Shown: positions 55,259 to 63,066 of the stretch, in pieces
Position numbering within the stretch: position 1 is the first letter of the stretch
Layout: each line of letters starts with the position of its first letter
DNA from: Ensifer sp. MPMI2T
Lineage (GTDB): Bacteria > Pseudomonadota > Alphaproteobacteria > Rhizobiales > Rhizobiaceae
Length of the DNA: 64,000 bases
Reading direction: 5' to 3'
Assembly (NCBI RefSeq): GCF_004827385.1
Contig: NZ_SRXN01000008.1
Span: 1-64,000, forward strand
The notes under the pieces: model-generated
Databases searched by the model: none
What the model was told of the DNA's origin: nothing
What the model saw: only the letters and a program-made list of their open reading frames with translations
Translations under genes and position numbers: made by a program

Positions 55259-56626
55259 TTAGCTTTGAGATTCACTGCGCGCAACTTTCAGCGTCAATCC
55301 GTTGCGGCCTATGACCGTCACGTCTTCTCCCACCGCGAGCGGCTCGCCGCTGACGGCCCTCCAGCGTTCGCCATGAGCGATGACGTAGCCTGTGCCGCCC
55401 GTCCAGCTATCGACGGTGCCGGAGATACCGATCATTTGCTCCGCCCCGGTGGCCACCTTGTGCCGGCGCGAGATGAAGGCAAGCCGGGCAACGAGAGCGC
55501 TGAAGGCAAGGCTTGCGATAGCGACGCCGCCAAGCACCGGCCAGGAGACCTGCAGGCCCGGGACATCCGTGTCGAACAGGATGGCTGCGCCGAGGACAAG
55601 CGCCACGCCGCCGCCCAATCCAAGCGCCCCGAACGACGGCGCATGCGCCTCGGCAATCAGCAGCCCCACGCCGAGGATGATCAGCCCGATACCGGCATAG
55701 CTTACCGGCAGCACGGCGAGTGCGTAGAGGCCGAGCAGGAGGCTGATGCCGCCGATCGTGCCGGGCAGGACCGTTCCCGGCGTCAGAAACTCGAAGATCA
55801 GCCCATAGATGCCGACGATCATCAGAAGCAGGGCGACATTCGGATCGGTGATTACAGACAAGAGGCGGGTCCGCCAGTCGGGCAGAACGTCCTCGACCGC
55901 GAGCCCCGCAGTATCGAGGCGTATATCCGCCTGGCCGACACGAACCGTGCGGCCATGTGCCTGCTTTAGAAGATCGCCGATAGTGGCGGCTGTGAAGTCG
56001 ATGACCTTTTCGCGGACGGCGGCGGTCGACGAAAGGCTCGCTGCCTCGCGCACAGCGCGCTCCGCCCAGTCGACGTTGCGGTCGCGCAGCTCGGCAAGGC
56101 CGCGGATATAGGCGACCGCGTCGTTGATCATCTTTGCTTCGCCGGCATTGGCCGGCTGCTTCGCGCCACTTGGCTTGTCGGCCTGGCCGGAACCATCCTT
56201 GTCGCCCTCTTCATCGCCGCCGAACAGACCACCGCCGATGGCGATCGGTGTCGCTGCGCCGAGATTCGTGCCCGGGGCCATTGCCGCAATATGGCTCGCA
56301 TAGAGGATGTAGGTCCCGGCGCTCGCCGCCCTCGCCCCGCTCGGCGCCACGAAACTTGCGACGGGCACGGAGGAATCGAGGATGGCGCGGATGATGTCAC
56401 GCATCGATGTGTCGAGGCCGCCGGGCGTGTCCATCTGCAATATGACGAGAGAGGCGCCACGCGCCTTGGCCCGTTCAAGGCCGCGTATCACATACTCTGC
56501 GGTCGCCGGACTGATTGCGCCGTTCACGTGCAAGACCATCGCCCGGCGCTCGGCGCCGGATGCGGACGGGGCAGGAAACGCGAACGCCGATATCAATGCC
56601 AAGAGCAGGATGAGGATTCGGGACAT
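55259..56626 (-). CDS. NfeD-type membrane serine protease (ClpP-like) fused to OB domain
   Basis: A 455-residue long-form NfeD. Signal sequence (ILILLLALISAFAFPAPSAS), a ClpP-class Ser/Lys protease domain (LVILQMDTPGGLDTSM; Ser in [20 protein letters not shown]), then five or so membrane spans (VALLLMIVGIYGLIFEFLTP onward) and a C-terminal OB-fold soluble domain. The protease cleaves the C-terminus of its SPFH partner, encoded just downstream. ATG at 56626; an in-frame TTG at 56638 is adjacent to GAGG. Internal linker SGQADKPSGAKQPANAGEAK is low complexity. Confidence 0.92.
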   Translation of the reverse strand: MSRILILLLALISAFAFPAPSASGAERRAMVLHVNGAISPATAEYVIRGLERAKARGASLVILQMDTPGGLDTSMRDIIRAILDSSVPVASFVAPSGARAASAGTYILYASHIAAMAPGTNLGAATPIAIGGGLFGGDEEGDKDGSGQADKPSGAKQPANAGEAKMINDAVAYIRGLAELRDRNVDWAERAVREAASLSSTAAVREKVIDFTAATIGDLLKQAHGRTVRVGQADIRLDTAGLAVEDVLPDWRTRLLSVITDPNVALLLMIVGIYGLIFEFLTPGTVLPGTIGGISLLLGLYALAVLPVSYAGIGLIILGVGLLIAEAHAPSFGALGLGGGVALVLGAAILFDTDVPGLQVSWPVLGGVAIASLAFSALVARLAFISRRHKVATGAEQMIGISGTVDSWTGGTGYVIAHGERWRAVSGEPLAVGEDVTVIGRNGLTLKVARSESQS

Positions 56627-56834
56627 TCGCCGCCACAACCTCAGTTTCTTTGGATCGCGATGATTTTGCGCCCAATCAATCTACTCTAATATAGGTCAGA
56701 CCTGCCGAAAAGGGTAAGGCGTACCGCAACCTGCCGTGGCAGTCGCGCCGAAGCGTTACCCCGTGTGGTCGCGCACAGCGGCGGTGGCGCAAGGTATCCG
56801 ATCGCCCTTTCCGCGCACTGCCAAAGCGCGGATC

Positions 56835-58616
56835 TCAGGAACCGTTGGAGAAGCGTATGCTCGCCTTCCGCAAGCCTGCTTCGATCAGTCCTACGAGCTC
56901 GGGAGAGAAATGCTGCGCCCACATCTGCCGACGCAGCACGGGCTCGAACCTTTCGACGTGCTTACGCAATTCCTCCATGGCATCGGTTGCCTCCTCCTGA
57001 AGACCCAATTGCCCCGCGGCCGCGATCCTCAGAATGCTGACCGTGATATCCGACGGGCTCGCCAGTTGGCGGACCTGCCGCAGCGCCTCGTCGAAGTTGC
57101 CGTTTCTGTAGTCTTCCAATGCCAGCGTCAGCACCGCGGCCCGCTGGATATATTCGTTGTTCTGCCCGACAGCGCGCGCGAGCTTCACACCCTCCTTCCA
57201 TTGTCCGCTGATGAACAACAGATAGCCGAGCCTGGCGAGAATGGAGTCATCCAGTGGGTTCAGCGACGCGGCGCGCCGGCCGGAAAGAAAGGCGGCTTCT
57301 GTTTCGCCGGCGGCAAAACGCGCCATCATCTGCGCCGCATAGCTCTGACTCGACTGCGGCGCGAGCGCCGTTGCCCGATCGGCCAGCTTCAACGCCCTCT
57401 CGGCGGCAACCGAGGAATTTCCCATGGCGCCCGCGACGAGAAGCGTGGCAAGGCTCGCCAGAACCTCGGCATCGTTTTCCTGATAGGTCAGCGATCGTTC
57501 GAGGCAAGTCTGTGCGGCAACCATGCTTTCGCGGTCGGCGCGCGCGAGCGCAATATCGGCGAGCAGCACGCAGCCATAGCCAAGGGAAGGATCGGCGAGT
57601 TGCCGTGCGGCTTCGAGGCTAGTGATGATCCCCTGATCGCCGGCAAGCGTGCGGGCGAGCTTGGTGGCGAGATCCCGGTGCCCGCCGGCCGCATCGCCGC
57701 GTCCCTTCACGGCTTCGGCGACGCCTGACCGCAACGTTTCGTTGGTCCGCATGTCTATAACCTGCCAGGAGAACCCCGCGGGATCGGCCGCGTCGCCATA
57801 GGTCACCGAAAGCCTGTAGGCATTGCTCTTCGGCTGCAGCGCATGGGCCGTCGAAATGTCTCCCGTGACCGCTGCCGTATCCACATCGGCCCGCCGTGGC
57901 TGCGTGAACGTTCTGACGGTTGAGAATTGGGAGAGCGCCTGCACGAGCGACTCTTCGAGCCTCTGCGCAACCGGCGCCGCCCCAGGCTCTGCCCGTACCT
58001 CGACTATGATCGTCGGTTTCACGGAAAGGGCAGGCAGCCAGCCTAGATGGCTCGTGGCAACGTCATAAATGACAGCAAGAGCCATGATCGTCAGGCCAGC
58101 ACAGGCGGCGAAGAGGCCTCGGCTGACGATCCGCGGTCGCTGGGTGGGGATCTCTCGCGCTTCATGCCGGGTCTGGGACCCGAACGACCGCGCATCCTCT
58201 AGTTGAGCAGATACCGGCGCTCCTGAAAGCGCGATGAACTGCGGCCTGTAGTTGCCGCGAGGAAGTTCGATCCTGAGCGGCGCCCGCTGGCCCACGGTTT
58301 CATAATATCGAGCCAGAGCCGCGCGCAAGCGGGAGACCTCGACACGAACGATCGGGTCGATATTCGGATCGAAGGAGCTTGGCCTGCCGAAAACATCGAC
58401 CGCGATGGAATAGGCCTTCACCGCCGCCGAGCGCCCCGCAAGGTACTCGTCGACCAGGTATTTCAGAAGCTTTTTGTGGCGCTCCGTCGCGTGAAACCGA
58501 GCGTCGTCCAGCAGGCGTTCCGTCTCAGCGCGCGCATCGTTCTCGGCCACCTTGCACTGCGCGACGTGTTCGCTGTCGTCTCCGGCGTCCATCGCTCTCA
58601 TCCGGTTGTTTGACAA
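56835..58616 (-). CDS. Membrane-anchored TolB-like/TPR regulator
   Basis: A 593-residue protein. Residues about 35-125 form a winged-helix-like N-terminal domain found in cyclase-type and TPR regulators (FHATERHKKLLKYLVDEYLA; SRLRAALARYYETVGQRAPL). A single span lies near residue 165 (GLFAACAGLTIMALAVIYDV). The periplasmic part has a TolB-like segment and TPRs (LADRATALAPQSSQSYAAQM). This resembles ToxR/CadC-type inside-out signal transducers. Gene is alone between the NfeD gene (208-base gap) and a RIME element. It has the TolB-like and TPR parts in common with the SARP-like protein at 26990 but a different DNA-binding part and a membrane anchor. Target unknown. Confidence 0.8.
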   Translation of the reverse strand: MSNNRMRAMDAGDDSEHVAQCKVAENDARAETERLLDDARFHATERHKKLLKYLVDEYLAGRSAAVKAYSIAVDVFGRPSSFDPNIDPIVRVEVSRLRAALARYYETVGQRAPLRIELPRGNYRPQFIALSGAPVSAQLEDARSFGSQTRHEAREIPTQRPRIVSRGLFAACAGLTIMALAVIYDVATSHLGWLPALSVKPTIIVEVRAEPGAAPVAQRLEESLVQALSQFSTVRTFTQPRRADVDTAAVTGDISTAHALQPKSNAYRLSVTYGDAADPAGFSWQVIDMRTNETLRSGVAEAVKGRGDAAGGHRDLATKLARTLAGDQGIITSLEAARQLADPSLGYGCVLLADIALARADRESMVAAQTCLERSLTYQENDAEVLASLATLLVAGAMGNSSVAAERALKLADRATALAPQSSQSYAAQMMARFAAGETEAAFLSGRRAASLNPLDDSILARLGYLLFISGQWKEGVKLARAVGQNNEYIQRAAVLTLALEDYRNGNFDEALRQVRQLASPSDITVSILRIAAAGQLGLQEEATDAMEELRKHVERFEPVLRRQMWAQHFSPELVGLIEAGLRKASIRFSNGS

Positions 58617-58793
58617 ACGGCAAGGGAGTGCAATTGCGGAAAGAACATTAGACGGTTACTACCAGAACGGGAAGCGGATTCTTGATTAAGATCTGGACGT
58701 TTCGCGATCACTTCCTGTTGAATAGCGGAGGATCTACGGATGTGCGGGGAAAACTGGCTTTCCCAGGTTCTTCCGCAAGCGCATCGCGGCTCA
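58617..58793. other. Promoter region of the TolB-like/TPR regulator
   Basis: No coding sequence is evident. A GGGAAA/TTTCCC stem (about 58747-58764) is the only clear structure. The region merges into the RIME copy at 58794. Confidence 0.4.
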
Positions 58794-58898
58794 ATGCATG
58801 TCGCCCAAAAGTGTGCAGCGGTTTTGGGGCAACGACATGCACAAAAACAAAGATCTAAAGCGCGTGGCGTGAATACGTTTGAACGCGACGCGCTTTTA
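58794..58898. repeat. RIME-type mosaic repeat, second copy
   Basis: About 105 bases nearly identical to modules B and C of the copy at 16685-16788. Module B: TGCATGTCG (58795-58803) / CGACATGCA (58833-58841). Module C: TAAAGCGCGT (58856-58865) paired with ACGCG...CGCTTTTA ending at 58898. As in the first copy, the end bearing TTTA supplies the TAA stop codon of the adjacent minus-strand gene (58896-58898). Module A is absent here. Confidence 0.9.
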
Positions 58899-59171
58899 GC
58901 GGCCGGGAGTGTCCTGATCTTCGCTGAGAAGGCAGATCGCTATGACCTCCTCCTCGATCTCCCGGCAGATCAATTCATATTCGGTAACGACGGCCCTGTC
59001 CTGCAATTGACCGCTTCGCTGCCTGTCGAGCATGGAGGTCGCTTCGTCATAGGCCTCGCACAGACTTGGAAGCGACGAATTCCTGGAGCTCAGCAACTGG
59101 AGCTTACCCCGGAGCACGGGCAACTTCAGCATCAGCTTCAGCAATCCTCGCTGCCTGTGTTCGCCGGACAT
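58896..59171 (-). CDS. Small hypothetical protein ending in a RIME
   Basis: A 91-residue protein (MSGEHRQRGLLKLMLKLPVL at the start), helical by eye, with ATSMLDRQRSGQLQDRAVVT and YELICREIEEEVIAICLL. No membrane span or motif I recognise. An internal ATG at about 59132 (MLKLPVL) is an alternative start. The stop TAA is provided by the RIME edge, so the natural C-terminus may once have differed. A CGTTACTGTTACG motif lies 75 bases upstream on the same strand (59246-59258), as it does before moxR. Confidence 0.6.
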   Translation of the reverse strand: MSGEHRQRGLLKLMLKLPVLRGKLQLLSSRNSSLPSLCEAYDEATSMLDRQRSGQLQDRAVVTEYELICREIEEEVIAICLLSEDQDTPGR

Positions 59172-59245
59172 TGGGCATCCACCGATTTGCGCATCAGTTG
59201 CATTGCCTACTGCATGATGCGCGATACGACGCCCGCGTGGAAGTA

Positions 59246-59258
59246 CGTAACAGTAACG
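59246..59258 (-). promoter_or_regulatory. CGTTACTGTTACG motif, copy 1
   Basis: The minus strand reads CGTTACTGTTACG, a 6-base-period GTTAC tandem. It lies 74 bases before the start of the small gene at 59171 and in the same orientation relative to that gene as copy 3 has relative to moxR. Regulator unknown. Confidence 0.45.
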
Positions 59259-59341
59259 CAGACCCCTGCGCGTGAGCGGGGCTCTATTTCTCGAATGCGT
59301 ATATGCGGCGCCAGTCGGCTTTCATGTCGGCAACCCGGGCG

Positions 59342-60313
59342 TCACGGCCGTCGGACGCAACGGAACCCGATATGGGTCGTCGCCGAGTTCTCTTCCTGTG
59401 CGTGGCGTGCCGCCGGCCGGTAGCGCCGGCAATAGTTCGGCGCGCAGAGATGCGATCCGCCCTTGACCACCCGCCTGGCGATGCGGATCTGCGGTTGCGC
59501 GGGATCGCGGCTTTCTTCTGCGCTGCCTCCGCGCGGATTGGCGGGGATGCAGCAGGCCTTCTGCGCCGGGGCGGGGTGAGCGGAGGACCAGTAGTCGCTC
59601 GTCCATTCCCAGACATTGCCGATCATGTCGTAGAGCCCGTAGCCGTTCGGCGGGAAACTGCCTACCGGTGACGTCCGCTCGAAGCCATCGGGCTTGAGAT
59701 TTTCGGTCGGAAACACGCCGTGCCAGGTATTGGCCATGAACCGGCCGTCGGGCACCAGCTCATCGCCCCAGGCAAATTCCTTGGCCACGAGGCCGCCCTT
59801 CGCGGCGAACTCCCATTCGGCCTCGGTCGGCAGGTCCTTGCCGGCCCAGGCCGCATAGGCCTTGGCATCGGCATGGGCGACCTGGACGACCGGGTGGTCG
59901 AGTTTTCGGCGCAGATTGCTCAAGCCTCCGTATGGCCGGCGCCAATTCGCCCCGAATTTGAAATTCCACCATTGCGACGAGTCGCGGCTGGTTACCCGCC
60001 TCGGTGGATCGAAAACGACCGATCCGGCTTTCAGCATGTGCGGCGGGGCACCAGGATAGTCCTTCGGATCGGATGGCCTTTCCGCGAGCGTCACATAGCC
60101 GGTCGCCTCGACGAATTCCGCGAACTGCCGGTTGGTAACCGGCGCAACGTCGATCCAGAACCCGTCCACCTTCACCGGATGCGCCGGGGCCTCTTCGGGA
60201 TAGTGGCTGTCCGAGCCCATGACGAAGGTGCCGCCCTCGATCCAGACCTGTTCGCGGGCAGCAATCGCCATCGGCGTTTCATCGCCCGCGGATCGATTGA
60301 GCGGAATGTTCAT
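59342..60313 (-). CDS. Formylglycine-generating-enzyme (SUMF1/FGE) family protein
   Basis: A 323-residue FGE-sulfatase-domain protein. EQVWIEGGTFVMGSDSHYPE opens the domain, then VKVDGFWIDVAPVTNRQFAE, DLPTEAEWEFAAKGG and YDMIGNVWEWTSDYW. The segment GGSHLCAPNYCRRYRPAARH keeps two Cys four residues apart, the copper-binding pair that in true FGEs oxidises a sulfatase Cys to formylglycine. A catalytically competent FGE is therefore likely. No sulfatase gene is in this window. ATG at 60313 follows GAGGTGACGC. Divergent from moxR. Confidence 0.9.
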   Translation of the reverse strand: MNIPLNRSAGDETPMAIAAREQVWIEGGTFVMGSDSHYPEEAPAHPVKVDGFWIDVAPVTNRQFAEFVEATGYVTLAERPSDPKDYPGAPPHMLKAGSVVFDPPRRVTSRDSSQWWNFKFGANWRRPYGGLSNLRRKLDHPVVQVAHADAKAYAAWAGKDLPTEAEWEFAAKGGLVAKEFAWGDELVPDGRFMANTWHGVFPTENLKPDGFERTSPVGSFPPNGYGLYDMIGNVWEWTSDYWSSAHPAPAQKACCIPANPRGGSAEESRDPAQPQIRIARRVVKGGSHLCAPNYCRRYRPAARHAQEENSATTHIGFRCVRRP

Positions 60314-60389
60314 GCGTCACCTCATCGACCTTGCAATATGGTCCGACCTCGCCACCATACTCTAGACGCGATCGCCCATCCTCCAAGTA

Positions 60390-60467
60390 CGTTACGGTTA
60401 CGAGGGTCAGGAGCGACTGACTGAACGCCCAAAATTGAACGTTCCTCTGGCCTTCGTTACTGTTACG
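60390..60467 (+). promoter_or_regulatory. CGTTACGGTTACG and CGTTACTGTTACG motifs (copies 2 and 3) in divergent promoter
   Basis: Copy 2 at 60390-60402 and copy 3 at 60455-60467, one mismatch apart, lie in the 237-base region between the FGE gene (minus, 60313) and moxR (plus, 60551). Copy 3 is 83 bases before the moxR start. Spacing between the two is 65 bases, about six helical turns. A shared transcription factor is the simplest explanation. Confidence 0.5.
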
Positions 60468-60550
60468 TTCTTCCGATCCGTTCTCGGCTCGCTAAGCTCT
60501 ATGATAATGAAAGCAAAACCGGTCGCAATTGGACGAAGGGGCATAGTCTG

Positions 60551-61522
60551 ATGGGTGCGCGCGACGACATCGAGCAACTCGGCAAGCGGATCGGCGCTGC
60601 GATCGTCGGCCAGCAAGGCATGATCGAGCGCCTGCTGCTCGGTCTCATCAGCAATGGCCACCTGCTCGTTGAAGGATTGCCCGGCCTCGCCAAGACACGC
60701 GCCATCAAGAGCATGGCGAAGAATCTCGACGCCAGGCTGTCGCGCATCCAATTCACACCCGACCTTTTGCCGGCCGACATCACCGGCTCCGAAGTCTATT
60801 TCACCGAAGGCGGCAAGGGGGAGTTCCGCTTCCAGGAGGGGCCGGTCTTCGCCAACCTGGTGCTTGCCGACGAGGTCAATCGCGCGCCGGCCAAGGTGCA
60901 ATCGGCGTTGCTCGAAGCGATGGAGGAGCGGCAGGTCACCGTCGGCGGCACGAGCCACGGCCTCCCCGATCTCTTCCTGGTGATGGCGACCCAGAACCCC
61001 ATCGAGCAGGAGGGAACCTATCCGCTCCCAGAAGCGCAACTCGACCGGTTCCTGATGCATGTCCAGGTCGACTATCCGGACGCAAAGTCGGAAGCCGACA
61101 TCATGCGGCTCGTGCGTTCCGAGGAGACTGCAAGAAAGGCCGACGGCCACGCGGCTGAGAAGCTCGCGCAGGATGCCGTCTTCATCGCCCGCGAAGAGAT
61201 TTCCGCCGTCGTCGTGTCGGAGGCGATCGAGAACTACATCGTCGCCCTGGTGTTGGCGACACGCTATCCCGACAGGTTCGACAAGGAACTCAGCAAATGG
61301 ATCCAGGTCGGCGTCAGCCCGCGCGGCGTCATCGGTCTCGACAAGGTGTCGCGGGCGCATGCCTGGCTTAAGGGGCGCGACTTCGTCACGCCGGACGACG
61401 TGCAGGCGACGGTCCATGATGTCTTCCGGCACCGGCTCGTGCTCTCCTACGAGGCGCATGCGAGCGGCATTTCCGCCAACCAGGTCATCGACAGGATCGT
61501 CGAGGAGGTCGCTGTCGCTTAA
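60551..61522 (+). CDS. MoxR-family AAA+ ATPase
   Basis: A 323-residue MoxR ATPase. Walker A HLLVEGLPGLAKTRAI, Walker B NLVLADEVNRAPAKVQSALLE, sensor VMATQNPIEQEGTYPLPEAQ and a C-terminal lid (WIQVGVSPRGVIGLDKVSRA). MoxR proteins act with VWA-domain partners as metal-insertase-like chaperones; two partners are encoded immediately downstream (DUF58 and VWA). First gene of the operon, whose promoter carries the GTTAC motifs. Confidence 0.94.
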   Translation: MGARDDIEQLGKRIGAAIVGQQGMIERLLLGLISNGHLLVEGLPGLAKTRAIKSMAKNLDARLSRIQFTPDLLPADITGSEVYFTEGGKGEFRFQEGPVFANLVLADEVNRAPAKVQSALLEAMEERQVTVGGTSHGLPDLFLVMATQNPIEQEGTYPLPEAQLDRFLMHVQVDYPDAKSEADIMRLVRSEETARKADGHAAEKLAQDAVFIAREEISAVVVSEAIENYIVALVLATRYPDRFDKELSKWIQVGVSPRGVIGLDKVSRAHAWLKGRDFVTPDDVQATVHDVFRHRLVLSYEAHASGISANQVIDRIVEEVAVA

Positions 61523-61537
61523 GGTGGGAGACTTGCG

Positions 61538-62533
61538 GTGGGCATATCGATACCGGCCTTTGCCCGATCGAAAGGCATCACGCGGACGCGCGGCGAAGCG
61601 GGTTCGGGCGTCTACACCTCGATCGATGAGCTGATCGGGCTGGAAGCGACCGCCTGCGACCTCTCCTTCCTGCGCAAGGCGCCTGTTCGCCGGCTGCTCG
61701 CCGGACGCCATGAATCGCGCATACGCGGGCGCGGGCTTTCTTTCGAGGAGTTGCGCGATTATCTGCCCGGCGACGACATCCGCACGATCGACTGGCGCGT
61801 GACGGCGCGTACCGGCAAGCCGGCCTTGCGCGTCTACGACGAGGAGAAGGACCGACCGGCGCTGATCGTCGTCGATCAGAGAATAAACATGTTCTTCGGC
61901 AGTCGCCGCGCGATGAAATCGGTGGCGGCGGCACAGACCGCGGCACTTTGCGCCTGGCGCGTCATGGCGCTCGGCGACCGCGTCGGCGGCTTCGTCTTCG
62001 GCGATGAAGCGGTCGACGAGATCCGTCCGCATCGCAGCCGCGAGGCTGTCATCCGTTTTGCGGACGCGATCGCCAGGCACAACACGTCGCTCCACGCTGC
62101 GTCTGAAACTGCGCACGGAGCCGACCAGCTTGATCTCGTGCTGTCGAGCGTCACTGCCATCGCCAAGCACGATCACCTCGTCATCGTGATCAGCGACTTC
62201 GACGGCTATGGCCTCGACACGCGCGAGATGCTGATCAATCTGTCGATGCGCAATGACGTCATCGTCATTCTGATCTACGACCCGTTCCTGCTCGAATTGC
62301 CACGCAAGGGCGACATCGTCGTCAGCGGCGGCGCGCTTCAGGCCGAGCTGCAGCTCGGGCGCGGAAACGTGCGCGAAGCAATCGACAGCTTCGCCCGCAA
62401 GCGCGGCCGGGCGCTCCGCGCCTGGCAGCAGGAAATGGGCCTCCCGATGCTGCCGCTTTCGGCCGCCGAAGAGGTCGCGCCACAGCTCCGCCGTCTTCTG
62501 GGCCAGCTCGGATGGCGGCAAAGGAGGCGATAG
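61538..62533 (+). CDS. DUF58 protein (MoxR operon)
   Basis: A 331-residue soluble protein with the DUF58 block ESRIRGRGLSFEELRDYLPG followed by DDIRTIDWRVTARTGKPALR, and a VWA-like tail (PALIVVDQRINMFFG; LVIVISDFDGYGLDTREML). Start is GTG at 61538, 15 bases after moxR, preceded by GGGAG. It probably forms a complex with MoxR and the VWA protein; no enzyme activity is established for the family. Confidence 0.9.
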   Translation: MGISIPAFARSKGITRTRGEAGSGVYTSIDELIGLEATACDLSFLRKAPVRRLLAGRHESRIRGRGLSFEELRDYLPGDDIRTIDWRVTARTGKPALRVYDEEKDRPALIVVDQRINMFFGSRRAMKSVAAAQTAALCAWRVMALGDRVGGFVFGDEAVDEIRPHRSREAVIRFADAIARHNTSLHAASETAHGADQLDLVLSSVTAIAKHDHLVIVISDFDGYGLDTREMLINLSMRNDVIVILIYDPFLLELPRKGDIVVSGGALQAELQLGRGNVREAIDSFARKRGRALRAWQQEMGLPMLPLSAAEEVAPQLRRLLGQLGWRQRRR

Positions 62534-62535
62534 CG

Positions 62536-63066
62536 ATGGAACCCGCCGTGCCCGCCACAACCGATCCTGCCCTTGCCGCAACGCTGCGGGATCTGGCGGA
62601 TGTCGCGCTGCCGGCACCAGTCTCGATGCTGCCGCAGACATGGGCCTGGGCGGTGCTTGGCGCCATTGTTCTCCTGGCTGTCGCCGCGGCACTATGGCTG
62701 TGGCTCCGCCGTCGCGCCACCAATCGCTATCGCCGAGAAGCGCTTTCCGAGCTCGCGGGGATCGAGCGGCATCTCGCTGACCCCGCGACACGCGGCACGG
62801 CGCTTGCTCAGCTGCCGCCCCTTTTGAAACGTGTGGCGCTCGCCGCCTGGCCGCGCGAAACCGTCGCTGATCTGAACGGACCGCTCTGGGTCGGTTTTCT
62901 CGCCGTGCGCTCGGGCGGAGCAGGCCTTTCGCTCGAATTCGCCCGGTTTCTCGAAGAGGCGGAATATCGTGGCGAGGAGGCGTTGCGGCTGACCGACGAA
63001 AAGAAGGCACGAGCCTACGCCGCGGCGGCCCAGCAATGGATCGAGGGCCACGATGTACGTGCTTGA
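62536..63066 (+). CDS. DUF4381 membrane protein (MoxR operon)
   Basis: A 176-residue protein with one N-terminal-region membrane span (WAWAVLGAIVLLAVAAALWL) followed by a basic stretch (WLRRRATNRYRREAL) and a soluble helical region (LPPLLKRVALAAWPRETVAD). This pattern matches DUF4381 proteins found between DUF58 and VWA genes in batABC-like operons. The ATG at 62536 follows AAGGAGG, replacing an upstream ATG at 62512 inside the DUF58 gene. It overlaps the next gene by 14 bases. Confidence 0.85.
   Translation: MEPAVPATTDPALAATLRDLADVALPAPVSMLPQTWAWAVLGAIVLLAVAAALWLWLRRRATNRYRREALSELAGIERHLADPATRGTALAQLPPLLKRVALAAWPRETVADLNGPLWVGFLAVRSGGAGLSLEFARFLEEAEYRGEEALRLTDEKKARAYAAAAQQWIEGHDVRA

Noticed and set aside
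54584-55969. 461-codon plus-strand frame opposite slipin and NfeD genes
   Set aside because: The minus-strand genes show signal, membrane and catalytic motifs; the plus frame shows none.
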